Assembly (NCBI RefSeq): GCF_018390645.1 | Contig: NZ_JAHBGC010000052.1 | Location: 19,824 to 83,823, forward strand | DNA length: 64,000 nucleotides | Direction of reading: 5' to 3' | Source of the DNA: Ancylobacter dichloromethanicus | GTDB lineage: Bacteria; Pseudomonadota; Alphaproteobacteria; Rhizobiales; Xanthobacteraceae | Shown: positions 24,771-33,431 of the stretch, piece after piece | Numbering within the stretch: the first letter of the stretch is position 1 | How the letters are laid out: each line of letters begins with the position of its first letter | The notes under the pieces: model-generated | Databases searched by the model: none | Told to the model about the DNA's origin: nothing | Seen by the model: the letters and a program-made list of their open reading frames with translations, nothing else | Program-made: the position numbers and the translations under genes

Positions 24771-27419
24771 TCAGTCCAGCGAGCGGCTGACGATGTCGGT
24801 CACATCAGGCGACAGGCTGGGTTTTCCGGCCACGCGGCGCAGTGCCGCCTCGGCCGAGGCGCGCCGCACCGGCTCCAGCGAGCGCCAGCTCTTGAAGGCG
24901 GCCAGCAGCCGCGCGGCGAGCTGCGGGTTGCGTCCGTCAATATCCATCACCGCCCCGGCGACAAGGTCGTGGCCGGCGCCGTCGGCGCGGTGGAACTGGG
25001 TCGGGTTGAGGCCGGCGAACGTGCCGATCAGCGCGCGCACCCGGTTGGGGTTGCTCCAGTCGAAATCGGCATGGCCGGTGAGATCGCGCACCCGCTCCAG
25101 CGTCTGCGGCTCGGCGATCTGGGCCTGCAAAGCCAACCATTTGTCGACCACCAGCGGGTCCGCGCGAAACTGCCGGTGGAAGGCGGCGAGCGCGTCTTCC
25201 CGCGCATCGGGCGCGGCATGGGCGAGCACGGCGAGCGCGAAGAAGCGGTCGGTCATGTTGTCGGCGGCGCCGAAATGCGCCTGCGCCCGCGCGATCCCCT
25301 TCGCCGTGCCGCCGGCGGCCAGAAGATCGAGGCAGGTGTTGCGCAGTGCGCGCCGGCCGGCCGAGGCGGCGTCCGGCGAATAGTTCCCGGTCGGCGCATG
25401 GCGGGCATAGACGGCCTCCAGCGCGGGGGCCAGGGCCTCGCCCACCGCGTGGCGCAGCCGCGTGCGGGCGGCGTGGATGGCGTCGGGATCGACATCCTCG
25501 CCGATCTCGCGGGCGACGTCGGCCTCGGAGGGGATGGAGAGCGCCTGCGCCACGAAGGCGGGGTCGAGCGAGGTGTCGCCGAGCGTTGCCGCCAGCGCCT
25601 CGACGAGGGCGTCCGGCGCCGGCTGTTCGCCGCCCGCGCGCACGGCGGAGGTCGCTTCCAGCAGATGGCTGAGGGCCAGGGTCTGGGTCGCGTCGAAGCG
25701 GTTGAACGGGTCGGAATCGTGGCGGGCAAGGAACAGCAGGTCCGCCGTCGAAAGGTCACTGGAGAGCTTCACCGGCGCCGAGAAGCCGCGATTGAGCGAG
25801 GGCACCGGCCGGTGGGGGACATCGCGGAACACGAAGCTCTGGCGCGGCTTCGTGACGAGCAGCACGCCGCGCTCGGCATTGCTGCCGTCGTCGAGGGCGA
25901 GCGGCAGGTCGCGGCCGTCCGGGCCGACCAGGCCGATGGCGAGCGGAATGACCATCGGCAGCTTCTCGCTCTGCCCCGGCGTCGGCGGCAGCGTCTGCGC
26001 GACATCGAGCCGGTAGCTGCGGGCGGCCTCGTCCCAATGGCCGGAGACGGCGAGCCGCGGCGTGCCGGACTGGGCGTACCAGAGCGCGAACTGCGTCAGG
26101 TCGATCCCGTTGGCGTCGGCGAAGCAGGCGAGGAAGTCCTCTACCGTCGCGGCGTCGCCGTCATGGCGGTCGAGATAGAGGTCCATGCCGGCGCGGAAGC
26201 CTTCGTCGCCGAGCACGGTTTTCAGCATGCGCACCACCTCGGCGCCCTTCTCATAGACGGTAGCGGTGTAGAAATTGTTGATCTCGCGATAGCTGGAGGG
26301 GCGCACCGGATGCGCCAGCGGGCCGGAATCCTCGGGGAACTGGTGCCCCTTGAGCAGGCGGACATCGGCGATCCGCTTCACCGGGCGCGAGCGCTGGTCG
26401 GAAGAGAATTCCTGGTCGCGGAAGACGGTGAGGCCCTCCTTCAGGCAGAGCTGGAACCAGTCTCGGCAGGTGATGCGGTTGCCGGTCCAGTTGTGGAAAT
26501 ATTCATGGGCGATGATCGCCTCGATATTGGCGTAGTCGGCATCGGTCGCGGTCTCGGGGCTGGCGAGCACGTATTTGTCGTTGAAGATGTTGAGGCCCTT
26601 GTTCTCCATCGCCCCCATGTTGAAATCGGCCACGGCGACGATGTTGAACACGTCGAGGTCGTACTCGCAGCCGAACGCCTCCTCGTCCCAGCGCATGGCG
26701 CGCTTGAGCGCGTCCATGGCGTAGCCGGCGCGCGCGGTCTTGCCCGGCTCGACATAGATGCCGAGTTCGACGGTTTTGCCGGTGGCGGTGACGAAATCCT
26801 CGGTGATCCGGTCCAGCTTTCCGCCGACCAGCGCGAACAGATAGGACGGCTTCGGCCACGGGTCGTGCCACACCGCGTAATGACGGCTGGTGTCCTCGAC
26901 CGCGCCGGCCTCCACCGGGTTGCCATTGCCGAGCAGCACCGGCGCCTCGTCGCGCTCGGCCTCGATGCGGGTGGTGTAGACGGCGAGAACGTCCGGCCGG
27001 TCGGGGAAATAGGTGATGCGGCGGAAGCCCTCCGCCTCGCATTGGGTGCAGTAGGTGCCGCTGGAGCGGTACAGCCCCATCAGCCGGGTATTGGCGGAAG
27101 GGTCGACGACGGTCTCGATCTCCAGCGTCAGCGCCCGCTGCGGCGGCGCCAGCAGGGTGAGGCCGGTGGAGGTGGCGACATAGGCGCTGCCGGCCAGCGG
27201 CGCGCCGTCCAGCGTGACCGATTTGAGATTCAACTCGTCGCCGTCGAGCACGATCGGCGAGCCCTCGCGCCCTTCCGGGTTCGGCCGCAACGCCAGCCGC
27301 GCCACGATGCGGGCGGCTGTGGGGTGCAGGCGCACATCCAGATGCACCGTGTCGACCAGCCAGTCCGGTGGCCGATAGTCGCCGAGACGGACGGGCTGGG
27401 GCACGGCATCGCGCGACAT
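24771..27419 (-). CDS. pepN: Aminopeptidase N (PepN, M1 family)
   Basis: A zinc metallo-aminopeptidase of 882 residues that removes N-terminal residues from peptides in the cytoplasm. Exopeptidase motif GAMEN (FNMGAMENKGLNIFN) is near residue 266. The zinc motif HEXXH (IIAHEYFHNWTGNRITCRDW) is near 303, followed by the downstream Glu in LKEGLTVFRDQEFSS. The long C-terminal helical region (DLLAAGGTAKGIARAQAHFG and onward) is of PepN type. ATG 27419 was chosen because TGGAG lies about 7 bases upstream and the protein then matches E. coli PepN length. An upstream ATG at 27485 would add 22 residues. It lies between the Fae-like gene and folB but has no evident C1 role. Confidence 0.95.
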   Translation of the reverse strand: MSRDAVPQPVRLGDYRPPDWLVDTVHLDVRLHPTAARIVARLALRPNPEGREGSPIVLDGDELNLKSVTLDGAPLAGSAYVATSTGLTLLAPPQRALTLEIETVVDPSANTRLMGLYRSSGTYCTQCEAEGFRRITYFPDRPDVLAVYTTRIEAERDEAPVLLGNGNPVEAGAVEDTSRHYAVWHDPWPKPSYLFALVGGKLDRITEDFVTATGKTVELGIYVEPGKTARAGYAMDALKRAMRWDEEAFGCEYDLDVFNIVAVADFNMGAMENKGLNIFNDKYVLASPETATDADYANIEAIIAHEYFHNWTGNRITCRDWFQLCLKEGLTVFRDQEFSSDQRSRPVKRIADVRLLKGHQFPEDSGPLAHPVRPSSYREINNFYTATVYEKGAEVVRMLKTVLGDEGFRAGMDLYLDRHDGDAATVEDFLACFADANGIDLTQFALWYAQSGTPRLAVSGHWDEAARSYRLDVAQTLPPTPGQSEKLPMVIPLAIGLVGPDGRDLPLALDDGSNAERGVLLVTKPRQSFVFRDVPHRPVPSLNRGFSAPVKLSSDLSTADLLFLARHDSDPFNRFDATQTLALSHLLEATSAVRAGGEQPAPDALVEALAATLGDTSLDPAFVAQALSIPSEADVAREIGEDVDPDAIHAARTRLRHAVGEALAPALEAVYARHAPTGNYSPDAASAGRRALRNTCLDLLAAGGTAKGIARAQAHFGAADNMTDRFFALAVLAHAAPDAREDALAAFHRQFRADPLVVDKWLALQAQIAEPQTLERVRDLTGHADFDWSNPNRVRALIGTFAGLNPTQFHRADGAGHDLVAGAVMDIDGRNPQLAARLLAAFKSWRSLEPVRRASAEAALRRVAGKPSLSPDVTDIVSRSLD

Positions 27420-27588
27420 GATCAACTCCACAGAAACGGGATGAGTATTACTCGACAGATATTCCCCAACACGTAAGCCCTCCATGCCGCTACCGGAAGC
27501 CCCGCGCCGGGGCGTCGGTGTCGCCCTGCCGCCGGGAATCGGTCGTCATTTGCTCGGTTAGTCGAATCGAGGGGGATGCGCCGCATCG

Positions 27589-27966
27589 TCAGCGGGCGCG
27601 GGTGATCTCCACGCCGGCGTCGCGGAAGATGCCGGCGATGGGAGCGGAGGGCTTGTGGATCTCGACGCGCACCTTCTCGATCCGGGGATAGCGGGCCAGC
27701 ACGGTCTCGGCGATCGTCTGCGCGAAGGCTTCCAGAATGTGGAACCGCCGGCCGGACGAGACCTCGTGGATCACCGCGAACACCTTCTCATAGCCCACCG
27801 TCTCCCCGTAATTGTCGTGCGCGGCGGCGTCGCCGGCGTCCAGCCACCAGTCGATGTCGACGGTGAAACGCTGGCCGAGCCGCGCTTCCTCCTCAAGCAG
27901 GCCGTGCGTGGCGTGCAGTTCGACGCCTCGAAGGAAGACGCGGTCGGACATCGGGCGGTCGGACAT
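27589..27966 (-). CDS. folB: Dihydroneopterin aldolase (FolB)
   Basis: A 125-residue enzyme that converts dihydroneopterin to 6-hydroxymethyl-dihydropterin and glycolaldehyde. FolB features are VFLRGVELHATHGLLEEEAR, where the Glu is substrate-binding, the NYGETVGYEKVFAVIHE segment, and RVEIHKPSAPIAGIFRDAGV with the catalytic Lys. It may start at 27966 or at a second Met at 27951. It is last in a unit with the MfnD-like and MfnF-like genes, 30 bases after the latter. In this setting it probably supplies the pterin half of H4MPT in addition to, or instead of, folate. Confidence 0.85.
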   Translation of the reverse strand: MSDRPMSDRVFLRGVELHATHGLLEEEARLGQRFTVDIDWWLDAGDAAAHDNYGETVGYEKVFAVIHEVSSGRRFHILEAFAQTIAETVLARYPRIEKVRVEIHKPSAPIAGIFRDAGVEITRAR

Positions 27967-27996
27967 GGGCGGGGTTCCGGTGTGGTTCTGTGTGGG

Positions 27997-29040
27997 TCAG
28001 GCGGGCGCGAGGGCGGCGGCGAGCAGGCCGACCGCCACGGCGGGTGCGCAATCGGCGGCCTGGCGGGAGAGAGCGGGGTCGTCGGTCAGCACCTCGGCGA
28101 GGTCGAGATAGGCGAGGGCGCGCCGCTCGGCGAGGCGGGCCGCCATGAAGCGGCCGACACCGGCGCCGACCAGCAGTTCCGGCTCGCTCTCCATCCCGGA
28201 GGCGACGGCGTCGAGCGCGCGATTGACGCGGGCGAGCTGCGCCTCGGCGAGATGGCGGGCCAGCGCCTTCGCCTTCGGCAGCATGGGCGGCGCGAAATCA
28301 TGCCCCACCATGCGCAGCAGCCGGCGCGCGCTGGCCTCCATCGTCTTCGGCCCGCCATCGGCGCTGGGGTGCAGGTCGGCGTCCGCGGTGAGGTCGCCGG
28401 TCAGGCGGTGAAGGTCGGCCGTGGTGGCGTAATGCTCGGCCATCAGCGGCAGGAAGCGCCCCTCGAACGGCGCCTCCGCCGCCAGCGCCATCACCGGCGT
28501 GCGGGCGGCGCCGGTATAGACCAGCTCGTTGCTCGCCAGCCGCTCGGCATCGCTGAAGCCGTGTGCGGACACCCGGTCGCTGCCGAAGGGGATGAGGTCG
28601 GTGGTGGTCGAGCCGATGTCGATCAGCACGCCACCGGGCAGCAGATGGGCGAGAACGGCGGCGGTGGCGTACCAGTTGGCCGAGCCGATATGATCGGCAT
28701 GCTCGGCGGCGCGCTCGGGCGGCACGAAGCCTTCCGGGCCGGCGAACAGGGCGAGCGGGGCGCCGGCGAGTTCGCGCATCAGGAGCGCGGCGGTGCCCAC
28801 CACGCCGGCGCGGCGGTCGGGCCAGAGGTCGGCGCCCTCGGCGGTCATGGTGACGGCGGAGGGCACGCCGGGCGCGAATTCGGCGCGCAGTTCGCGCAGG
28901 GTCGTGGCCAGAGGCGCCTCGCCCTTCCACACCGGGCAGGGCGCGATGCGCACGGCCTTCAGCCGGCCATCCTGCCCGAAGGCGGCGAGCTTCACATGGG
29001 CGCCGCCGACGTCCCATCCCAGGCGGGCGATCTTGTTCAC
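27997..29040 (-). CDS. mfnF: H4MPT-linked C1 pathway protein, MfnF-like (ASKHA fold)
   Basis: A 347-residue protein starting at GTG 29040 and overlapping the preceding stop (GTGA). It has the ASKHA/hydantoinase-like nucleotide-binding layout: GWDVGGAHVKLAAFG at residues 8-22, IGSANWYATAAVLAHLLPGG near 118-137, then VLIDIGSTTTDLIPFGSDRV. The C-terminus ends in LLVGAGVGRFMAARLAERRA. It matches the 'H4MPT-linked C1 transfer pathway' family. In methanogens that family includes MfnF, which joins the aminomethylfuran unit to the phenolic hydroxyl of glutamyl-tyramine. Here it probably performs the equivalent coupling for methylofuran. The exact bacterial substrate, likely tyrosine-based, is inference. 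Confidence 0.75.
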   Translation of the reverse strand: MNKIARLGWDVGGAHVKLAAFGQDGRLKAVRIAPCPVWKGEAPLATTLRELRAEFAPGVPSAVTMTAEGADLWPDRRAGVVGTAALLMRELAGAPLALFAGPEGFVPPERAAEHADHIGSANWYATAAVLAHLLPGGVLIDIGSTTTDLIPFGSDRVSAHGFSDAERLASNELVYTGAARTPVMALAAEAPFEGRFLPLMAEHYATTADLHRLTGDLTADADLHPSADGGPKTMEASARRLLRMVGHDFAPPMLPKAKALARHLAEAQLARVNRALDAVASGMESEPELLVGAGVGRFMAARLAERRALAYLDLAEVLTDDPALSRQAADCAPAVAVGLLAAALAPA

Positions 29041-30008
29041 GGTAGGACCTCGACAGTCAGGACTTCGACGGGAAGGGCGGGCGGCAGATGCGGCAGGTCG
29101 GGCACCACGCCGTCGCGGATCAACTCGGCGACGAAGGCGAGCGGGTTCACCCCCAGCGCACGGCGCAGGCCGGCATAGGCGGTGGTGAGGCGCGGATTGA
29201 CCTCCACCACCACCGGACCCGCCGCCGTCGCGATATAATCGACCCCGACGAGGCCGTGCAGGCCCGGCAGGGCGGCGCCGAGGCGATTGGCCAGGGAGCG
29301 CAGCGCCTCGTCCACCGGGAAGGCGCCGACGGTGACGCCGGTGAAGCGCAGCGTGTCGTCCGCGCGCGCCATATGCTGGCGGTTGGCGGCCAGCACATGG
29401 GTCCGCCCGCTCTGGCAGAGCAAGGTGAGGCTCGCCGCCTCGCCCGCGATGAGCGGCTGGACGATGAGACCGGGCGAAAAGGGCGGCGCCTGCTGGAGAA
29501 TGTGGATGCCGGCCGCGCCGGCGCCGTCATCCGGCTTGACCACGAAGGGGCCGCTCGCATCGGCCGGCAGTGCTTCGGGGCGCCAGGTGGGGACAACCTC
29601 CACGCCGGCCGCCGCCAGCACCTGCGCGGTGCGGTGCTTGCTGGCGCACAGCGCGATGGTCTCCGCGTCCGGCGCCACCACGCGGCGGCACTGCGCGCGC
29701 AACTCCTCGGCCAGGCGTTCGAGGATGCCGCCGGTTTCCGGCGCGATCGGCCAGCAGCAATCCGCCTGCTGCGCCATCAGCTTCCACACCGACGACGGAT
29801 CGTCGCCGAGGCGCAGCGCCGTGCTGGTGCCGCGCGGCGGCGCGGGAAAGCGCGCATCATGAGTGGTGATGACCCGCACGCCCGGCAGGTCCTCCAGATC
29901 CCCGATCAGCGTGTCGCGCATCAGCGCGCCTTCCGCTATCAGCGAGGCGGGAAGCGCCGCGCCGAGATGGCCGCCACCGGTGATCGTTTCGACCACGAAA
30001 ACCAACAT
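29037..30008 (-). CDS. ATP-grasp ligase, MfnD (tyramine/tyrosine-glutamate ligase)-like
   Basis: A 323-residue ATP-grasp protein. ETITGGGHLG at the N-terminus and PSSVWKLMAQQADCCWPIAP near 70-90 fit the methanogen MfnD family. ASKHRTAQVLAAAGVEVVPT and GPFVVKPDDGAGAAGIHILQ give the ATP-binding core. VGVDYIATAAGPVVVEVNPR near 260-280 holds the metal-binding Glu/Asn. In methanogens MfnD ligates glutamate to tyramine in methanofuran synthesis; the bacterial homologue likely adds glutamate to the methylofuran core. The stop overlaps the MfnF-like start. Its own start lies 30 bases from the divergent HisA-like gene, with no evident RBS. Confidence 0.7.
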   Translation of the reverse strand: MLVFVVETITGGGHLGAALPASLIAEGALMRDTLIGDLEDLPGVRVITTHDARFPAPPRGTSTALRLGDDPSSVWKLMAQQADCCWPIAPETGGILERLAEELRAQCRRVVAPDAETIALCASKHRTAQVLAAAGVEVVPTWRPEALPADASGPFVVKPDDGAGAAGIHILQQAPPFSPGLIVQPLIAGEAASLTLLCQSGRTHVLAANRQHMARADDTLRFTGVTVGAFPVDEALRSLANRLGAALPGLHGLVGVDYIATAAGPVVVEVNPRLTTAYAGLRRALGVNPLAFVAELIRDGVVPDLPHLPPALPVEVLTVEVLP

Positions 30009-30038
30009 TCAACGATCTGCCCGAAAAGGATGCCCAGC

Positions 30039-30737
30039 GTGGAACTTATACCGGTGATCGACCTGATGGGAGGTGCGGTGGTCCATGCAAGGCGCGGCGC
30101 CCGCGAGGCCTATCGGCCGATCGAGACGCCGCTGTCCGCCTCCGCCGCCCCGCTCGACGTGGCCGACGGACTGCTGGCGCTCGGCGCCTTCCGCACGCTC
30201 TACATCGCCGATCTCGACGCCATCGCCGGCAAAAGCGGCCATGATGCGGTGCTGGGTCGCCTCGCCGCGCGCCATCCCGGGCTCGGCCTGTGGGTCGATG
30301 CCGGCGAGGCCACCCCGGCGGCACTGTCGCGCCGGGTGGCGAACGGGCCGGGCCGGCCGGTGGTCGGCAGCGAAAGCCTCGCCGGCCGCGCCGAGGCCGA
30401 GGCGGCGCTGGCGGGCGGCGCGGGGCTGCTCTCGCTCGACTACGGCGCGGAAGGCCCGCGCGGGCCGGCCGAGCTTCACGCCGACGCCGGTCTCTGGCCG
30501 CAGGCGGTGATCGTGATGACGCTGGCGCGGGTCGGCGCCGGGCAGGGGCCGGACATCGAAAGGCTGTCCGGCGTGCTGGCGCGGGCGCAGGGCCGGCGGG
30601 TCTATGCGGCGGGCGGCGTGCGCGGTGCGGATGACCTTCATCGTCTGGCCGACCTTGGCGTCGCCGGCGTGCTGCTGGCCAGCGCGCTGCATGACGGGCG
30701 GCTGTCGCGGGCGGACATCGCGGCGTTCATGGGCTGA
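30039..30737 (+). CDS. HisA/HisF-like TIM-barrel protein of the C1 cluster
   Basis: A 232-residue protein. The GTG at 30039 is preferred because AAAGGA ends 8 bases upstream, whereas the in-frame ATG at 30030 directly abuts it. The fold is HisA/HisF: LIPVIDLMGGAVVHARRG at 3-20, FRTLYIADLDAIAGKSGHD near 55, PVVGSESLAGRAEAEAALAG near 110, and the phosphate-binding end VYAAGGVRGADDLHRLADLG, GVAGVLLASALHDG. It fits the 'HisA/HisF-related' family found with methanogen and methylotroph C1 genes, not true HisA. The substrate is unknown. It is the only plus-strand gene within the otherwise collinear minus-strand stretch 27589-36586, and its 3' end overlaps the next gene by 11 bases. Confidence 0.75.
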   Translation: MELIPVIDLMGGAVVHARRGAREAYRPIETPLSASAAPLDVADGLLALGAFRTLYIADLDAIAGKSGHDAVLGRLAARHPGLGLWVDAGEATPAALSRRVANGPGRPVVGSESLAGRAEAEAALAGGAGLLSLDYGAEGPRGPAELHADAGLWPQAVIVMTLARVGAGQGPDIERLSGVLARAQGRRVYAAGGVRGADDLHRLADLGVAGVLLASALHDGRLSRADIAAFMG

Positions 30738-31551
30738 GCAGTGCGCCGGCGAACAGCGTGGCGACGGTGAGGTCGGCGCTGGTGCCGGGGTTGAGCCCGC
30801 GCGCCTTCAGGCTCATGTCGAAGGCGTGCAGCGGCGCGCGGCGCGCTTCCGCCGGGGCATGGAAGTCGACGGTCGCCGCGACCTCCGCCGCCTCGGCCCG
30901 CACCCGCTCGGCCGTCGCCAGCCCGAACTTGCGGGCGATGTGGCTGTCAGGAAAGGTGGCCATGAAGGCGAGATGCACCGCTTCGGTGCGGGCCTCCGGC
31001 ACGGTGCCTGCGAGTTCCATGAAGCGGGCAAGGCCGATATCGAACACATCCGCGAAGCCCGTCACATATTGCCGGGCGATGCGGTCGCGGCCCGCCGCCT
31101 CCGCCATCGCCTCCTGGAGCCCGATGCGGGCCGGCTCGGCCACATCATGCGCGGCCGGCCGGCCAAGACCGCCGGGGCTGGCGGCGGCGATGGCGCGGAA
31201 GGCGGCCTCGGCGTCGGCGAGGTCGAGCCCGGCCAGCACCGCGTCGAGGTTTGTCCGCAACGCCCCCGGCCGCTCGGCGGCGGCGGCAAGCGGCGCGCAG
31301 AGCAGGATGATGCCGAGATTGGTGTTGAGGCCGGTTGCCGCCAGCGAGGCCGCCACCGCGGTCTCGATCCGCCGCCCGACCCGCTCCCCCGGCGCGGCGA
31401 GGAATGGCGCCGCCGCCTGCGCCGCCCGCTCGAAATGCGCCACCTCCATGCCGTGTCCGGCGCTGAAGCGGTGCACGTTGCCCGCTTTCAGCGCGTCGAG
31501 TTCGGCATGGCAGGCGGCGCGGAAGGCGCCCGCGATGGCCTCGGCGTTCAT
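30727..31551 (-). CDS. CitG/MdcB-like triphosphoribosyl-dephospho-CoA synthase family protein
   Basis: The protein has 274 residues. Family features are ACHAELDALKAGNVHRFSAG at the N-terminus, where LKAGNVH is the ATP/ribosyl region, AASLAATGLNTNLGIILLCA near residue 75, and the C-terminal SLKARGLNPGTSADLTVATL segment. True CitG/MdcB proteins make the phosphoribosyl-dephospho-CoA prosthetic group of citrate and malonate decarboxylases. No such lyase is present here, and homologues are typical of methylotroph C1 clusters. It probably transfers a ribose-phosphate moiety in H4MPT or methylofuran synthesis, but this is inference. It overlaps the RimK-like gene by 4 bases (ATGA) and converges onto the HisA-like gene. 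Confidence 0.75.
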   Translation of the reverse strand: MNAEAIAGAFRAACHAELDALKAGNVHRFSAGHGMEVAHFERAAQAAAPFLAAPGERVGRRIETAVAASLAATGLNTNLGIILLCAPLAAAAERPGALRTNLDAVLAGLDLADAEAAFRAIAAASPGGLGRPAAHDVAEPARIGLQEAMAEAAGRDRIARQYVTGFADVFDIGLARFMELAGTVPEARTEAVHLAFMATFPDSHIARKFGLATAERVRAEAAEVAATVDFHAPAEARRAPLHAFDMSLKARGLNPGTSADLTVATLFAGALLSP

Positions 31552-32456
31552 GCCGGCACGGCTACGGACAGCGCTTCGGCGAGGTGGCGGGCAAGGGCGC
31601 CGGCGATGTCGGTGTCGGTGGCCTTCTGCAGGCCCTTCCAGGCCGGCATGGAGTTGACCTCCAGCACCTGGAGCCGCCCCTGCGCGTCCTCGATCAGGTC
31701 GACCCCGGCATAGTCGGCCCCGACCGCCGCCGTGGCGCGGATGGCGAGATCATGGGCGCGGGCATCGAACGGCGCGGCCACGCCGACGGCGCCCTGGTGG
31801 ATGTTGGTGATCCACACCGGCGAGCGGCGCAGCATGGCGCCGGCCACCCGCCCGCCAATGACGAAGACCCGCCAGTCCTGATAGCTTTCCGCACCCGGGG
31901 CGGCGACGAAGTCCTGGAGATAATAGATGCCGCCGACCTTGTCGGGCTCGGGCAAGGGCGAACGGGGAGCAATGCGGCGTATGCCGCGCCCCTGGGCGCC
32001 GAACAGCGGCTTCAGCACCATGTCGCCCGGCGCCTCGTCGACCAGCGCCTGCATCGCCGCACGGTTTTCGCTCACGAAACTACGCGGCGTCGGCAGGCCG
32101 GCCTGCGCGATCAGGAAGCTGGTCATCGACTTGTCGACGCAGCGCTCGATGGCGCGGGCATCGTTCATCACCTTGACGCCGAGCGTGCCGAGCGCGTGCA
32201 ACAGGCCAAGCCGGGCGGTGATCTGCTCGGTCGAACCCTTGGCGATGAGGCGCACGAAGGCGGCGGCCGGCAGCCTGTCGCCAAGGCCGGGCAACACGAG
32301 GCCGTGCGCGCTCTCGCCGATGGCAAAGCCGCAATCGTTGAGCGAGAGCACGAGGACCTCGAGGCCCTCGCGCTCGATCCCCGCCCTGAGGCGGCGCGTG
32401 TGCCAATCGGCGTCCTCGGTGAAGATGACGACCGTATCGGATCGTTCCGGCCTCAT
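31548..32456 (-). CDS. RimK-type ATP-grasp alpha-glutamate ligase of the C1 cluster
   Basis: A 302-residue protein with a RimK-like arrangement. The N-terminal domain is short (VVIFTEDADWHTRRLRAGIE). NDARAIERCVDKSMTSFLIA is near 115, AGLPTPRSFVSEN near 137, the ATP-binding GDMVLKPLFGAQGRGI near 165, DWRVFVIGGRVAGAMLRRS near 215, and the metal-binding end VGADYAGVDLIEDAQGRLQV, then VLEVNSMPAWKGLQ. In methanogens a RimK relative (MptN) adds glutamate to tetrahydromethanopterin. Here the product may add glutamates to H4MPT or methylofuran. It sits between mch and the CitG-like gene with ATGA overlaps on both sides, so it belongs to the mtdB-mch operon. Confidence 0.8.
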   Translation of the reverse strand: MRPERSDTVVIFTEDADWHTRRLRAGIEREGLEVLVLSLNDCGFAIGESAHGLVLPGLGDRLPAAAFVRLIAKGSTEQITARLGLLHALGTLGVKVMNDARAIERCVDKSMTSFLIAQAGLPTPRSFVSENRAAMQALVDEAPGDMVLKPLFGAQGRGIRRIAPRSPLPEPDKVGGIYYLQDFVAAPGAESYQDWRVFVIGGRVAGAMLRRSPVWITNIHQGAVGVAAPFDARAHDLAIRATAAVGADYAGVDLIEDAQGRLQVLEVNSMPAWKGLQKATDTDIAGALARHLAEALSVAVPA

Positions 32457-33424
32457 GCGAAGGAGCGCTCCAGTATATCGTCGTGGAATGCGCCGAAGGT
32501 GAAGCTGCGGCCGGTTTCCAGCGCCGTCACGGTAACCCGCGCTGGGCTGAACAGCATCGGGTCCATGGCGTAGAAGTCGCCCTTATAGGAGGTGAAGATC
32601 TCCGCGAAGGTGCGCCCATGGTCGCGCGAGGTGGAGCTGGGCAGGCCTTCGGCGAGTTCGCGGGCCTCGCTCTCCGGCCCGGTGACGAACAGCTGCACGT
32701 CGCCGCCATAAAGCGTCGCGTCATTGGTTCGGCCCATGGCGGCGACGAAATCCGGCGCCGGCGGCGGCAAGGGCGAGGCACCGATGCCGTCCACCACCCG
32801 GTCGAGCGGGAAGTGCAGGGCGTGGGTCTTGTGCAGAGCCACTTCAAGCACCCGGGCGACGATCTGCACCGTGCCGGCGAGGCTGGATGTGGGGGTGAGG
32901 ATCAGCGTCAGCTTGTCCGGCGCGATGCCGCACTCTTCCGCGATCCGCGCGACCAGCACGTCCGGCGGCAGTCTGTCGACTTCCAGCACCAGGCAGGCGT
33001 GGTCGGCGCTGTCGCGATAACCGAGTTCCTCGAACAGCGCTTCCTTCGCCCAGAGCGCGCGGGCCGGGCCTGAGCCGAGGGCGAAGAAATCGCCTTCCGC
33101 CAGGCTCCAGCCGGCATACTGGCTGCCGAGGCAGGCGATGACCGGGTCGGCGGTGGTCACCGTGACCATCGTGCCCCAGCGCGCGAAACGCCCGCTGGTG
33201 GCGAGGCTCACCGCGCCGAGGCCACCGAGGCAGATTTCGGCGATGCGCCGGCCCGCTTCCAGCCCGCCGTGCACGGCGATGCCGGCATCGACGAGGCGCG
33301 CGCCGCAGGGGCTGCGGCTCACCCCGAGGCGCAGCGCGAGGGCATTGGCGACGAGGTTGTCGACCAGCGGCGCCGCCAGTGCGGCCACGCTCGGCCTCGG
33401 GTTTTCCAGATGGAGAGTTGCCAT
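32453..33424 (-). CDS. mch: Methenyl-H4MPT cyclohydrolase (Mch)
   Basis: Hydrolyses methenyl-H4MPT to N5-formyl-H4MPT, the cytoplasmic step between MtdB and the Fhc complex. It has 323 residues, the usual Mch size. Recognisable segments are RPSVAALAAPLVDNLVANAL at the N-terminus, GRRIAEICLGGLGAVSLATS near 55, ITCLGSQYAGWSL-type (here VIACLGSQYAGWSLAEGDFF) near 96, and ALGSGPARALWAKEALFEEL near 117. LVLEVDRLPPDVLVARIAEE, VDGIGASPLPPPAPDFVAAM and a C-terminal TNDATLYGGDVQLFVTGP region complete the family pattern. It follows the ATP-grasp gene by 7 bases and overlaps the RimK-like gene by 4 bases. Confidence 0.95.
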   Translation of the reverse strand: MATLHLENPRPSVAALAAPLVDNLVANALALRLGVSRSPCGARLVDAGIAVHGGLEAGRRIAEICLGGLGAVSLATSGRFARWGTMVTVTTADPVIACLGSQYAGWSLAEGDFFALGSGPARALWAKEALFEELGYRDSADHACLVLEVDRLPPDVLVARIAEECGIAPDKLTLILTPTSSLAGTVQIVARVLEVALHKTHALHFPLDRVVDGIGASPLPPPAPDFVAAMGRTNDATLYGGDVQLFVTGPESEARELAEGLPSSTSRDHGRTFAEIFTSYKGDFYAMDPMLFSPARVTVTALETGRSFTFGAFHDDILERSFA

Positions 33425-33431
33425 GGGAGAG

